From: Cylindrobasidium torrendii FP15055 ss-10
Taxonomy: Eukaryota > Basidiomycota > Agaricomycetes > Agaricales > Physalacriaceae
Length of the DNA: 29,001 nucleotides
NCBI GenBank assembly: GCA_000934385.1
Contig: KN880720.1
Location: 1 to 29,001, forward strand
Direction of reading: 5' to 3'
Shown: positions 20,142 through 29,001 of the stretch, one piece after another
Layout of the letters: each line of letters opens with the position of its first letter
Numbering within the stretch: position 1 is the stretch's first letter
Notes under the pieces: generated by a model
What the model was told of the DNA's origin: nothing
The model's database searches: none
What the model saw: the letters and a program-made list of their open reading frames with translations, nothing else
Program-made: the position numbers and the translations under genes

Positions 20142-21771
20142 CTACACCTCCTGCCGCATACCCATGCAAATTTCATGCAGCTGTCTGCCTTGTGCAGCAA
20201 GCAGCCGCACACATCCACCGCCTTCATTACGCACCAGCTGCAAGGATGGGATATTCGCAGATACCACAAAATCCCGCTTGAAGATTTGGTCTTCCGTTCG
20301 CAAGGACCACCCGCGTACGACACCGTCCGAACCTGCCGCGAAGAGCGTATCTTCGACGGAATCATACACGACACCCTGCCATCCGAAGCGTCAGTATCGC
20401 CTGGAGGAATCACAGATTTGTGCGTACCAAACGCTCTGTGTAGAGGTTTACATGTCCTTTGAAAGTCATACATGGTGATGAATATGTTGGATACCTCAGG
20501 TCGTATGTTATGAGCTGGGGCGCTCATCAGCATGCAGAGACGCCAAAGGTTCAGAAGATGCAACTCACATCCCCGTTCATCCTACTCACCAACAACTGCG
20601 TCTCCCTGATCGTCTCTAGATGTACAACAGCGCCACCAACCGTTTTCGCCGCGGACGAACTGAGAATCTCGTGCGGTTGCGGCGCTTTGACCCTCAAGTC
20701 CACCTGGAATATCGAGCCATTTCGGCAACCAGCATAGATGAGGTTCTATCTTGTTGTTAGCTGCGAGAATCGGTATTCTCAGTGGAAACTGACATCGTCG
20801 CTTTGGGACATAGAGAGAACATCGCTTGGAAGCATGCGCGGGTTCAGGTCACTGACGCTGAAGTCTACATGGTCGAGTTGTACATGGACCCACTTCCGCC
20901 CTGCACCTGTGCATTACAATGAACGTCTAAGACGTGCTTCCAGCGCGCGCACAGACGTACCTAGCAGAAGAGAGCGTTTATGGAGGTGGCATTTTCGTAG
21001 ATCATTGAGAGAAGACATCTGCCACAAAGTAATCGGCTGGCTTTGGGAACGAGTTAGCACAAGGCCTTGGATGGCTAGGGAAACGAACTCCGGATTTGAG
21101 ACGTCTCGTGCATAGATTTTGGATACGGGTCCCAGACACGTAGCGCTGCAGTTACTCAGACATCGACTTCGAGCACAATAACGAGCAACTCACACGCAGA
21201 TGTTTTCAGAAATTGCTATATCAGTAATCTGGTCCGAGATATGATGATTTGGATATATGAAGTCACTTTATGCACGCACCCCTGATGGATGTACGTTGAT
21301 TTCTGGAACCCAGCGCTTCGTAGTTGGGTCCAAGGTATAGAGCCAGCCAGATTTGTCCCCGACAACTGCTTGCTGGTTATTCAGAAACTACCTAGCATAA
21401 ATACTTCAATAGGCGATACGAAAAGGATGCACGCACGCACATTGAGGTAGCATCGTTAAACAAGTGCATATTCCGAGGTGTAACGCTGGATGATGCGGAA
21501 ACGAGGCTGCACCAAGTTTTACTGGAGTGCATAGTTGTCATCACTCTATCCGCAGGGCATAGGATAGGAAGATGTACTGTCGAGTTCGATTTCTCTCGGA
21601 GAATGAGTACGCCTTCCCGCTTGCCAGCGCCAATGGCTGTGGGCCATGCTGGACCATTGGAGCAATGGTCACGGTATTCTTCGCAGGCAAAGGTGCTTTC
21701 GGTTTAGAAGAAAGTGGAAAATAGCGCTTCCGTTCTTCATCCCAGTAGAGGCCAGGAAGGTCGCGCGGCAT
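20142..21771 (-). CDS. WD40 protein, DCAF4/WDR21-like
   Basis: Nine exons (21771-21578, 21521-21437, 21372-21280, 21228-21194, 21145-20961, 20906-20794, 20745-20569, 20514-20428, 20375-20142) join in frame to 400 residues. The N-terminus, M-P-R-D-L-P-G-L-Y-W-D-E-E-R-K-R-Y-F, is the hallmark of the DCAF4 family (human LPGFYYDEEKKRYF). Later blades contain VVGDKSGWLYTLD, NLIYAGCRNGSIFQVDLR, GDLITYDLRYP, GHVNLY and LFAAGSDGVVRGWSL. D-x-R ends (VDLR, YDLR) match the DDB1-binding WDxR boxes of CUL4 substrate receptors, except that the Trp is replaced. By family knowledge it would be a substrate receptor of a CUL4-DDB1 ubiquitin ligase. A gap of 270 bp separates its stop from the start of the permease gene on the same strand. 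The donor at 21436 lies in a GTGC tandem (GTGCGTGCGTGC), so nearby alternative splice positions are possible. Confidence 0.82.
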
Positions 21772-22029
21772 CGGTGTGTATTTACAAAACCTGAGGGTGT
21801 GATGGCAGGAAGCAAGGTAAGTGATAAGATTAGACAAAAACGTGCGCTTGATCTCCGTTTCGATCACGTGAGATGGACACGACCTTTTAAAGCATTTTCA
21901 TTTGTCCTCTCGAATAGCTTGGGTCGCGTATAGGATACTTGTTTTCAAAACAGACTCGTTTATCAACGATGTTCTTGATGCGCCCTTCATCGTGTATTGC
22001 GCGTGCCATGCACTAAGATGCATGGCTCA

Positions 22030-22794
22030 AAGCCGCACTTACGTTCGCAGTACCAATTGTCGGTTGGAAGATAATACAGCAGCCCAGAGTCTGCTTCAAA
22101 ATGTTAAGTAGCCATATCCTTGCCAGATTCATACATTACCCACGTAATTTGACCGTCTTTTGGCTCTCGCACCGAGTGGCTGGCTACCCGCCGCAATACG
22201 GTCACGTTACACAACGCATAGATGTACTGAACGTGTCTTGAGGGACGCACGTGAATGGTGGCCCATAACATTCCCGTACTATATTTTGCAGCAAACGGAT
22301 ATTGCCGCCCTCGAATATAGGAAGGAAAGTGCTGCAATTTAAAGCCAGACACGATGCACTTGATGTACGTAAGACTGCGCCTCGGGCTCTGTGCAACTGT
22401 ATAAGGAGTCTGAAAACACTTTTGGAAGAGGGACTTCTTATCTTGTCAGATTATCTGCCTTGGGCAATGTCTCAGTGCAGGACATCTTTCGAGGCTCGAG
22501 GCTCGTGGCATGTCTTTCATTTACACCATCACTGGTCGATGAAAACAGTCTTTCCAGTACAAGATACAAGAATTCCCAATGTCTACCTGATGGTGAAATT
22601 GCTACAGGCTGACGCTCTCTTCCTTGATCATCATCGACAAAGCTGGGGTGTTCTACCGCCACACTTGACGACATCGTGTGTACCAGTGTGCACGCTGGGT
22701 CGCGTTCCAGACCAGAGATACGGGGAGAAGTAAGTATGACTGTTGGGGTTGCAGCATGATTGCAGGCTGAAAAGCGCGTGCTGGACGTGGGCAT
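22030..22794 (-). other. Unassigned coding-like pieces, possible small or decayed gene
   Basis: A 118-codon frame (22794-22438) starts MPTSSTRFSACNHAATPTV. It contains a polar piece, S-F-V-D-D-D-Q-G-R-E-R-Q, and could be spliced by a 37-nt GT-AG pair after SPSG. Further down, pieces around 22335-22150 and 22093-22042 are bounded by plausible signals (a TTGCAG acceptor, a GTATGA donor, a GAAC|GTAAGTGCGG donor), but no single reading joins them convincingly. I do not recognise any family. It may be a decayed gene, a noncoding transcript or chance. Confidence 0.2.
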
Positions 22795-22849
22795 GATTGG
22801 GTGCGTTTTTTAAAAGTTTTTTCAGGCCTTCTTCCTTTTGTGCGAGCTT

Positions 22850-22855
22850 CGATAA
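22850..22855 (+). promoter_or_regulatory. HGATAR-type GATA site
   Basis: CGATAA on the plus strand, 293-298 bp upstream of the siderophore transporter ATG. It fits the general fungal GATA-factor core HGATAR; alone it would be weak evidence. Confidence 0.3.
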
Positions 22856-22940
22856 CCTTTACTAGGACTTTGCATCAAGTACTACCATCAACTTTTGGCG
22901 GGTCGCCTGGCGTTGGGCGCGCTTTGAGTTGGCTGAAGGT

Positions 22941-22967
22941 TTATCAGATACGTGGTACATATCAGAT
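22941..22967 (-). promoter_or_regulatory. Paired iron-regulatory GATA sites (ATCWGATAA type)
   Basis: On the minus strand 22949-22941 reads ATCTGATAA, a perfect match to ATCWGATAA, the extended site of the fungal iron-responsive GATA repressors (SreA/SRE/Urbs1 type). The segment 22967-22959 reads ATCTGATAT, one mismatch, in the same orientation 18 bp away. They lie 181-207 bp upstream of the siderophore transporter ATG, a typical regulatory distance. The match is seen in the sequence; the regulator and the response to iron are inference from the family. Confidence 0.55.
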
Positions 22968-23147
22968 TAGACAATCATTGATCCGATCTGCTGATCCGGA
23001 AAAGGTGCGCTGAATCAGGTTTCCTCTTGCAACTCACTGCTAAACGATGAATTAGCTTCCCCCTCTCTCTTTACTTATACGGTCCGAACAGGTTTACTTT
23101 TTCCATCCGATTTGGAAACACGAAATCCTGTCTGTCATTCTGCCACC

Positions 23148-25114
23148 ATGTCACGCCTGGAATCGCATGGACAACAGCAGTCCGAAACGGCGCCCCTCCT
23201 CGGCGACGCCGCGGACGACGACGTCCCGAGCCCCGCAGCGTCGGTCGTCGTCCAATCTCGAGGTGTCACACGCATGGAGGCCGTGAGCAGAGCAGCGCAG
23301 ACAAACAAATCAACACTGTACGCCATCGGTATCTCGGTCATTGTCTGTGCATGGGCCTACTCACTCGACCTCACTACGACCGGCCACTACAACGCACTCG
23401 TTACCTCCTACTTCAAACAGCACAGCAGCGGTCTTGCCACCCTGTCCATCGCCCAGAGCATCATCGGTGCTGTCTGCAAGCCGTTCATCGCAAAAACGTC
23501 AGATATCACCTCCCGGCCATACACATACACCGTCGTCCTTGGATTCTATGTGCTTGGATACACCATTGCTGCCACCGCCCACACCATCACCGCCTACATC
23601 ATTGGAGAGGTCTTTGTCGCCGTCGGGAGTAGCGGCTTAGACCTGATCAACGAGCTCATCGTTGCGGACCTGACGCCCCTCGAATGGCGCGGCTTCATCG
23701 GGTCCATGCTATCCGTTCCCTTTCTCATCAACTCTTGGTTCTCCGGCAAGATCGTTGCTGCATTCTCGACAGGTGAACGGTGGCGCTGGGGCTATGCCAT
23801 GTTTGCTATCATCATGCCCGTCTGCCTCGGCCCTGCCATCTGCACTCTCATCTATCTCGACAACAAGGCACAAAAGGAGGGTATCGTCAATGTCGCCTCG
23901 AGCAATGCTGCCCGACGCGCCGCCCGCGAGCTGGCGGAGAGAGAGGGTCTTGATGCACCGCGAGGAGCCATTGTGGCGCGTGCAGTCAAGCCCACCTCAA
24001 CGTGGACGGAAGCCCTCAAACACAACCTGGAGGAGATTGACGCCCTTGGCTTGCTCATCCTTGGATCGGGATGGGCCCTGCTCCTGCTCCCGTTTGCCCT
24101 CAATACACACGCCGGCGGCTGGGAAAACCCTATTATGAAGATCATGGTTGCCCTCGGCGTGCTGCTCCTCGCAGTCTACATCTACTATGAGATGCACTAT
24201 GCACGCATGCCCAGTGCTCCCCGGCGCCTGCTCACCAATCGAACGTTTATTGCGGCTGTCGTCATCGACGCTTTCTACTTTGGTGCGGCAGGCTTTCTCG
24301 CCCTCGTAAAACGCGCTGACTTGGTTTCATAGTGGCTGGAAACCTTCGCGGCATTTACTGGAGCTCATACGTCTTCATCTCACAACCTTGGAGTGTCGCC
24401 ACTTGGGCAACGTACGGCAACATTGGCACTATCACCCTCTGCGTCTTCGGAATAACGGCCGGTCTTATCCAGCGCTGGACCCATCGATACAAGGCCCTCC
24501 AAATATTTGGGCTCTTTATCAAGATTATCGGTATCGCCATGCTCATAGACGGTGGAAAGGCAGCCATTGCGCCGGCGACGATCATCATTTCACCCATACT
24601 CGTCGGCATGGGCGGTGCCTTCAGTGTCGTCGGGTCTCGTGTGGCTTCCCAGGCTTCAGTGCCTCACCAGGATCTCGCACTCACTATCTCCCTTCTTTCC
24701 TTGTGGTCCAAGGTCGGCGCGGCCATTGGGTCTGCAACTGCCTCCGCTATATGGAGTTCACGGATGCCTCCCCTACTGCGCAAGCACCTGCCCAACCTCG
24801 AAGAGGAGAAGATTCAGGAAATCTTCAATAGCATTCGTGCGATCCGGGAATACGACTTTGACGATCCCATTCGACAGGGTGCGATTATGGCGTACAGGGA
24901 GACGCTGTATCATCTCTTTGTACCGGCGGTGCTTCTCGCGCTCATCCCATTCTGCGCTGCGTTCTTCCAGTCGAACTTTTACCTCGGCAAGCAGCAGAAT
25001 GCGGTGACAAATATTGCGCCAGATGGGTCTATTGTCGAGCCCAGGAGAGAGGCAAGGAGGAAGAGGAAGACGTGGAAAGAGTCGTTGCTGAGTTTCTGGG
25101 CGGGGAGGCCATGA
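23148..25114 (+). CDS. Siderophore-iron transporter (SIT family, MFS)
   Basis: Two exons (23148-24282, 24333-25114) with one 50-nt intron give 638 residues. The ATG at 23148 sits in a CCACCATGT context; in-frame upstream sequence is leader. The polar N-terminus carries an acidic dileucine S-E-T-A-P-L-L (12-18). The transporter core shows the SIT signature pieces SLDLTTTGHYNALVTSYF in helix 1, KPFIAKTSDITSRPYTY after helix 2, GEVFVAVGSSGLDLINELIV and ADLTPLEWRGF, then LRGIYWSSYVFI in the second half. About 14 helices can be placed. These proteins import ferri-siderophores by proton symport at the plasma membrane or endosomes. Substrate cannot be predicted. No siderophore synthetase or monooxygenase is nearby, so it may take up siderophores made elsewhere. 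GATA sites upstream support iron repression. Confidence 0.93.
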
Positions 25115-25994
25115 GTACGAAAGTACTATAGAACAAGGGGTATATTGCTAATGGACATGGACTGTGTTATTTATTTCCCGTGCATTTGGTTTGTACGACT
25201 GCAACTAATCGTTAGATACTTATTGATAGTCGTTCTGTCATATGTGATTCGAGGGCTAGCAGCAGGTTGCAGAAGTCCTTCTGGAGTCATATGTGTGGAG
25301 TTTCCCTTGCCCGGCATGTGTGCTTTAATTGTGGATGTAGATATTCTGGACGCCACTGAACGCCACTGATTTAGACGGTCAGCCTGGGTATTCATGGATC
25401 CGTGTCATTAAAGGCAGAAAGTTCTAAGTTCTCATTGTGAGCACTGAGGGCTTTATAATGCTTACGCAAAAGTGAGGCGCTCGGCAATCAGCCAGCGCAC
25501 GCTAGGCACGTTGGAAAAAAAAATTCGGCTATCCCCTTTCGGTGGTAATGAGTGCATTGTTCCTCTTTTGTCGAAAGGATTGTCTGTAGGTGATGGAAAT
25601 TTGAAATATAGAAGAGTGTATACACATGGGACATTCATTAACGGTCGCGATATAGATATTCGACTTGATGAGCGTTTACCACCTTGTGGGTCCCTTCGTC
25701 AGCGCGGCAAAATATGTTACTGATCGTGTGGGAACGACGTTGAAAACTGCCAAGTCGGCAGAAAAAGAGGAGGAAGGCACTGGTTAATGAATTTAGCTCC
25801 TTGCGTTGGGTCCGCCCGCACTGGACGATAGCCTTCACCATAACCTGCCTATGTATACTGCTATAGTATTTACAACCATCTTTCTCGGTGAGAAAATTGG
25901 GTATGTATGACTGAAATAAGAAATAATAAATGGGTGGCGATCGCGGTCGTTGTGCTTGGGTTTGGTGATCGACGCTTCCTGGCTCCGGACCATC
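25115..25994. other. AT-rich spacer between SIT and MATE genes, no gene seen
   Basis: This 880-bp stretch between two co-directional genes holds the SIT 3' end and the MATE promoter. It has a small tandem copy of CGCCACTGA (25350-25370) and an A-run near 25515. The short frames present show no family resemblance and no good splice partners. Confidence 0.6.
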
Positions 25995-28128
25995 ATGGCC
26001 TCTCCTCATCAGCGTGTCTTTGTCGGCCCTCTTTCGCTCACGACGACGACGACGTTCAACTCAGATCACGCCGATGTCCACTCAAATTTTCACTCGGAGC
26101 GCACGCCGCTTTTGCGTTCCCGTCCAAGACACCCCACAAAAGCACCACTACCTCCAACAAGTAGCGACGACTGCGCCTCTTTCAACAGCGCCAGTGACGA
26201 CGACGGAAGCTCCACAGACGCCGAAGACCGTCTTGTCGACGAGAGTCATCTGGATCAATGGGACCTTTGGAAACAAGAAACCTGGAATCTTTTAAAATAT
26301 GGGATCCCCGTCTTTGGGTGCGTCTAGCCCAGATATTTCATTGATCCCTTGCCTAACTGCCGCTCAGAACGCAACTTCTCGAACAGAGTTTGACCATCAC
26401 GTCCGTTATTTCTGTAGGCCATGTCTCTACGTCTGCTTTGGCGGCGGTGACATTAGGTTCGATGACAGCGAATGTAACTGGGCTGTCCATCCTCCACGGC
26501 TTCGCCAGCGCTTTGGACACCATGCTCCCCTCCGCCTGGACGTCAGAGCACCCCGAGCTCGTTGGCCTGTGGTGCCAACGGATGGGTGCGTCCTCTCGCA
26601 CAACACCAGGTTACGGTCACTCACCCACCTGCAGCCATAATTCTGGCCGTGCTCTGTGCACCAATTATTACCGTGTGGATGAACGCAGAGTCGATATTAC
26701 TCGTGTTGAAGCAGGATGCGGAGGTGGCAAGGCTGGCGGCAGTATATCTTCGCTGGCTCTGTCTTGGGTTACCAGGTGAGCATACTCGTACGAGGACCTC
26801 CGTCGTGTACTAACACATCACAGCCTACGCGTTCAACTGCATCGCTCGGTACGTTTTCCTTCCAATTTGACCCAATCCCTCGCTCACACCCTTGCAGTCG
26901 GCAGTTCCAGTCAATAGGCAAGTCTAACCGCCTCGCCTTTCAATGACGCTCCGCTTACCATTATACAGGCCTATTTTCCGCCCCAACACAAATAATACTC
27001 ATTGTAGCACCCGTTAATGTCTTCCTGAATTGGTTTCTTGTCTGGGGTCCGCAGAGTGTACGCCTGGGATATGTTGGCGCAGCTGTGGCTACCGCAGTTT
27101 CATTCAATCTAATCGCTCTGCTGTCCCTTCTGTACTGGATTTTCCTCACGCCAGCTGGAGCCTGGCACCCTTTGTCAAGTCGGATGTTCGAATCGCTGCC
27201 TCTCCTTATGAAGCTCGGGGCAGCAGGTGTTGGACAGATTGCGTCGGAATGGTGGGCATGGGAGCTCATCGGCCTTGCGGCTTCGCTGTGAGTGCTTGGA
27301 CTGGCCAACCCCGAATTAACACTGACGAGCCTCGTGTAGACTTGGGCCAGTCGCACTTGCCGTACAGAGTGTCCTTTTGGAGACATGTTCGACGACATAT
27401 CAGGCGCCATTCGCGCTGTCCATGGCCACCTCTGTGAGGATAGGCAACCTTCTTGGCGAACGTAATGCCCGACGCGCAGACGCGGCCTGCAAAACGTCTT
27501 TACTCATCTCACTCGTGTTCTCGGTCGTTTCTTGGTGAATACACCATCATCTGATCCTTCCCTGCGTATACTCAGACATCCTAGCACAGCGCTCTTGGCT
27601 CTTCGTCATTCCTGGGCACGGTTGTTCAGTGATTCCGAAGGTCTGTCTTTTGTCTGCCCGTACGGCGTAGACGGTGCTCATATGAACATCCAGAGGTGAT
27701 CAGCATGACCGCGGAAATTCTACCCATTGTAGCCATCTTCCAAGTCTTTGATGGTGCCGCCGGTGTCGTGAACGGGATCATGCGCGCGCGGGGTATCCAG
27801 ATTACAGGCGCTGTGCTCAACCTAACCGCGTACTACGTTGTCGGTGCGTCTTTCCTTTCTCAATCCCAGAACGTTGGCTGACCGCTGGATAAATGTAGGC
27901 ATCCCTCTTGGCCTGGTGTTGACGTTCAAGGCTGGCATGGGTTTGGACGGGCTGTGGTATGGGATCACGCTTGCGCTTGTCTACTGCTCCGTTGTTGGAG
28001 GCTGGATATGTCTTCGGACGAATTGGGTGAGTGAGGTTGAGAAGACGGTGAAGCGGTTAGAGCACGAGAAGAAGAAACATGAAGAGGCGACGATTAGGAG
28101 TGAGGCTGCGACGCTGCATAATGCCTGA
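25995..28128 (+). CDS. MATE-family multidrug/toxin efflux transporter
   Basis: Ten exons (25995-26317, 26368-26585, 26635-26775, 26824-26848, 26898-26917, 26969-27287, 27340-27534, 27585-27640, 27694-27843, 27899-28128) join in frame to 558 residues. The polar N-terminus is Ser/Thr/Asp-rich and carries S-E-R-T-P-L-L (34-40), a potential vacuolar sorting signal. Two MatE repeats follow, with typical pieces LLKYGIPVFGTQLLEQS, HVSTSALAAVTLGSMTAN, GFASALDTMLPSAW, YLRWLCLGLPAYAFN, LGYVGAAVATAVSFNL and MATSVRIGNLLGERNARRA, then VFDGAAGVVNGIMRARG. The C-terminal tail is charged. MATE proteins export organic cations, drugs or metabolites by cation antiport; yeast Erc1 is the nearest familiar type. 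The intron at 26918 uses a GC-AG pair with the canonical GCAAGT donor, and exon 26898-26917 is only 20 nt. The donor at 27641 (GTCTGT) is less usual. Confidence 0.92.
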
Positions 28129-29001
28129 TGATTTCACGTCCTGCTATAACGCTACGGGTCGAGCACGGCGGGAAGCCTGAGCGCGCCTCGGTGGACGACT
28201 TCTTGCTTCATCATCGTCACTTACACGTTTTAACGCATTGCATCTAGTTATGTACTTTGGGTAGAGGCATCTCAATGGTCATCTGGAAACATTTAATATC
28301 TCGTGATGGGAGCAAGTGGTCCACTGGTGTTCGTGGGGGCAAGGCAAGCAGCAAAAGGCAAAGGCTTGTGATTCGGCCGTGTCGCTGACATGAATAAGGA
28401 ATGATTGGTGGGTGTTCTTCATCTTCTTGTGACTTTAGTGGCATGGATTGCTACGGCCGGGGAAAGCTGGGGAACGGTATCTCAGCGGTTCAGCCCACCA
28501 AGGCAACTTCATTGCTTCCCTCGCGACACGGTCACAAGATCAGAGGAAACAGATCACGTTAGCCCATTGTGTTCGCGACCCCGCGTTTCTTCAATGACTA
28601 CGCACTACAATCGCATTGTCATTGTCGACTGCATCAAGTTGCCCTATGATCCACTCTGCTCGTAGGTGGGGGAAACTGAGGTAAACTGTGTTGACGGCAG
28701 GGGGCCACCGTCGGGCAAATCGGGCAAATCAACTGGTGAGGGACCCGGAGTTGATGTAGCCTTTTTGAGACGACTTGGCCGAGTTGCCGCTTGTTGGCCG
28801 CTACGGCAATCACGGTGGTGGCTGCTCTAAGCGCGATCGAGAAATACCTTCAGGATGGACATACTTCACCAAGCACTTGTTAGTTGAGTTTCATCTCTTG
28901 ATTCTCCATTAGCTGTAAACTATAATTGATATTGTTAGGTAAATTTCAAGCATCTTTCTTCTCCTAGCGCGCCCTCTTCTACGCTGAGCGTGACCGTTGA
29001 A
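28129..29001. other. Right-end intergenic sequence, no supported gene
   Basis: This 873-bp stretch follows the MATE stop codon. It contains a short tandem copy of GGGCAAATC (28713-28730) and only short frames without recognisable content. It may include the promoter of a gene beyond the window, but nothing can be assigned. Confidence 0.5.

Larger units (their letters stand above)
21772..23147. other. Intergenic region between DCAF4-like and SIT genes
   Basis: This 1.4-kb stretch lies between divergent genes. It holds short coding-like pieces on the minus strand between about 22030 and 22794 (see separate entry) and, at 22850-22970, a group of GATA sequences upstream of the siderophore transporter. 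I see no RNA gene. Confidence 0.5.

Noticed and set aside
22302..22733. 143-codon plus-strand frame upstream of the SIT gene
   Set aside because: Composition (many His, Cys, Trp) is not protein-like and no splice extension or family match is visible.
23341..24138. Alternative frames inside the SIT first exon
   Set aside because: They are shifted frames of a long GC-rich exon whose main frame encodes a complete transporter.
24283..24332. Reading the SIT gene as two separate proteins with a stop at 24332
   Set aside because: A 50-nt GT-AG intron joins the two halves in frame to the expected A-F-Y-F-V-A-G-N-L-R sequence of the family.
1..29001. CRISPR arrays, rRNA or tRNA genes, bacterial operons, and a biosynthetic gene cluster
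   Set aside because: No regularly spaced repeats, no tRNA-like cloverleaf or rRNA sequence was noticed, genes are intron-rich and of mixed orientation, and no synthase or synthetase backbone gene is present.

Overview
The window reads as nuclear DNA of a filamentous basidiomycete, most likely an agaricomycete (a polypore-like genome is an inference). The reasons are dense genes on both strands, many introns of about 45-60 nt with GTRNGY donors and CTNA-like branch sites, a DUF6534-type membrane protein with micro-exons, and an intron-rich RAD50. I built all gene models by joining frames at GT-AG sites. The coding length of each model I call complete was checked to be a multiple of three.

Layout, left to right. 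(1) 1-1934, minus: a GC-rich, low-complexity, coiled-coil reading frame that runs off the left edge; it may be a gag-like gene of a repeat family. (2) 2181-3325, plus: the last ~60% of a class III CoA-transferase (SUGCT/C7orf10 type), with its N-terminal part missing exactly where the divergent gene of region 1 begins. (3) 3460-5133, minus: a seven-helix DUF6534-like protein. (4) 6548-7723, plus: a classical short-chain dehydrogenase/reductase (SDR). (5) 8213-9006, minus: mitochondrial ribosomal protein uL29m (MRPL4/L47), head-to-head over 119 bp with (6) RAD50 at 9126-13788, plus. (7) 14202-16079, minus: a two-helix membrane protein whose middle is either frameshifted or carries a very short intron, with the locus flanked by two copies of an ~80-bp direct repeat. 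(8) 16746-18049, plus: a second SDR of retinol-dehydrogenase type with a missing splice acceptor. (9) 18271-19871, minus: a ~10-helix AAAP-like permease. (10) 20142-21771, minus: a DCAF4/WDR21-like WD40 protein. (11) 23148-25114, plus: a siderophore-iron transporter (SIT family, MFS). (12) 25995-28128, plus: a MATE efflux transporter.

The genes do not form an obvious biosynthetic cluster; most are housekeeping or dispersed-family genes. Two local groupings may be functional. The first is the uL29m/RAD50 bidirectional promoter. The second is the tandem SIT and MATE transporters, which share an N-terminal acidic dileucine signal of the same form (S-E-x-x-P-L-L); the SIT gene has GATA-factor sites upstream, including one perfect ATCWGATAA. 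I found no convincing new multi-gene system. The most unusual things are the truncated CoA-transferase junction, the repeat-flanked membrane-protein gene and the damaged splice site in the second SDR.
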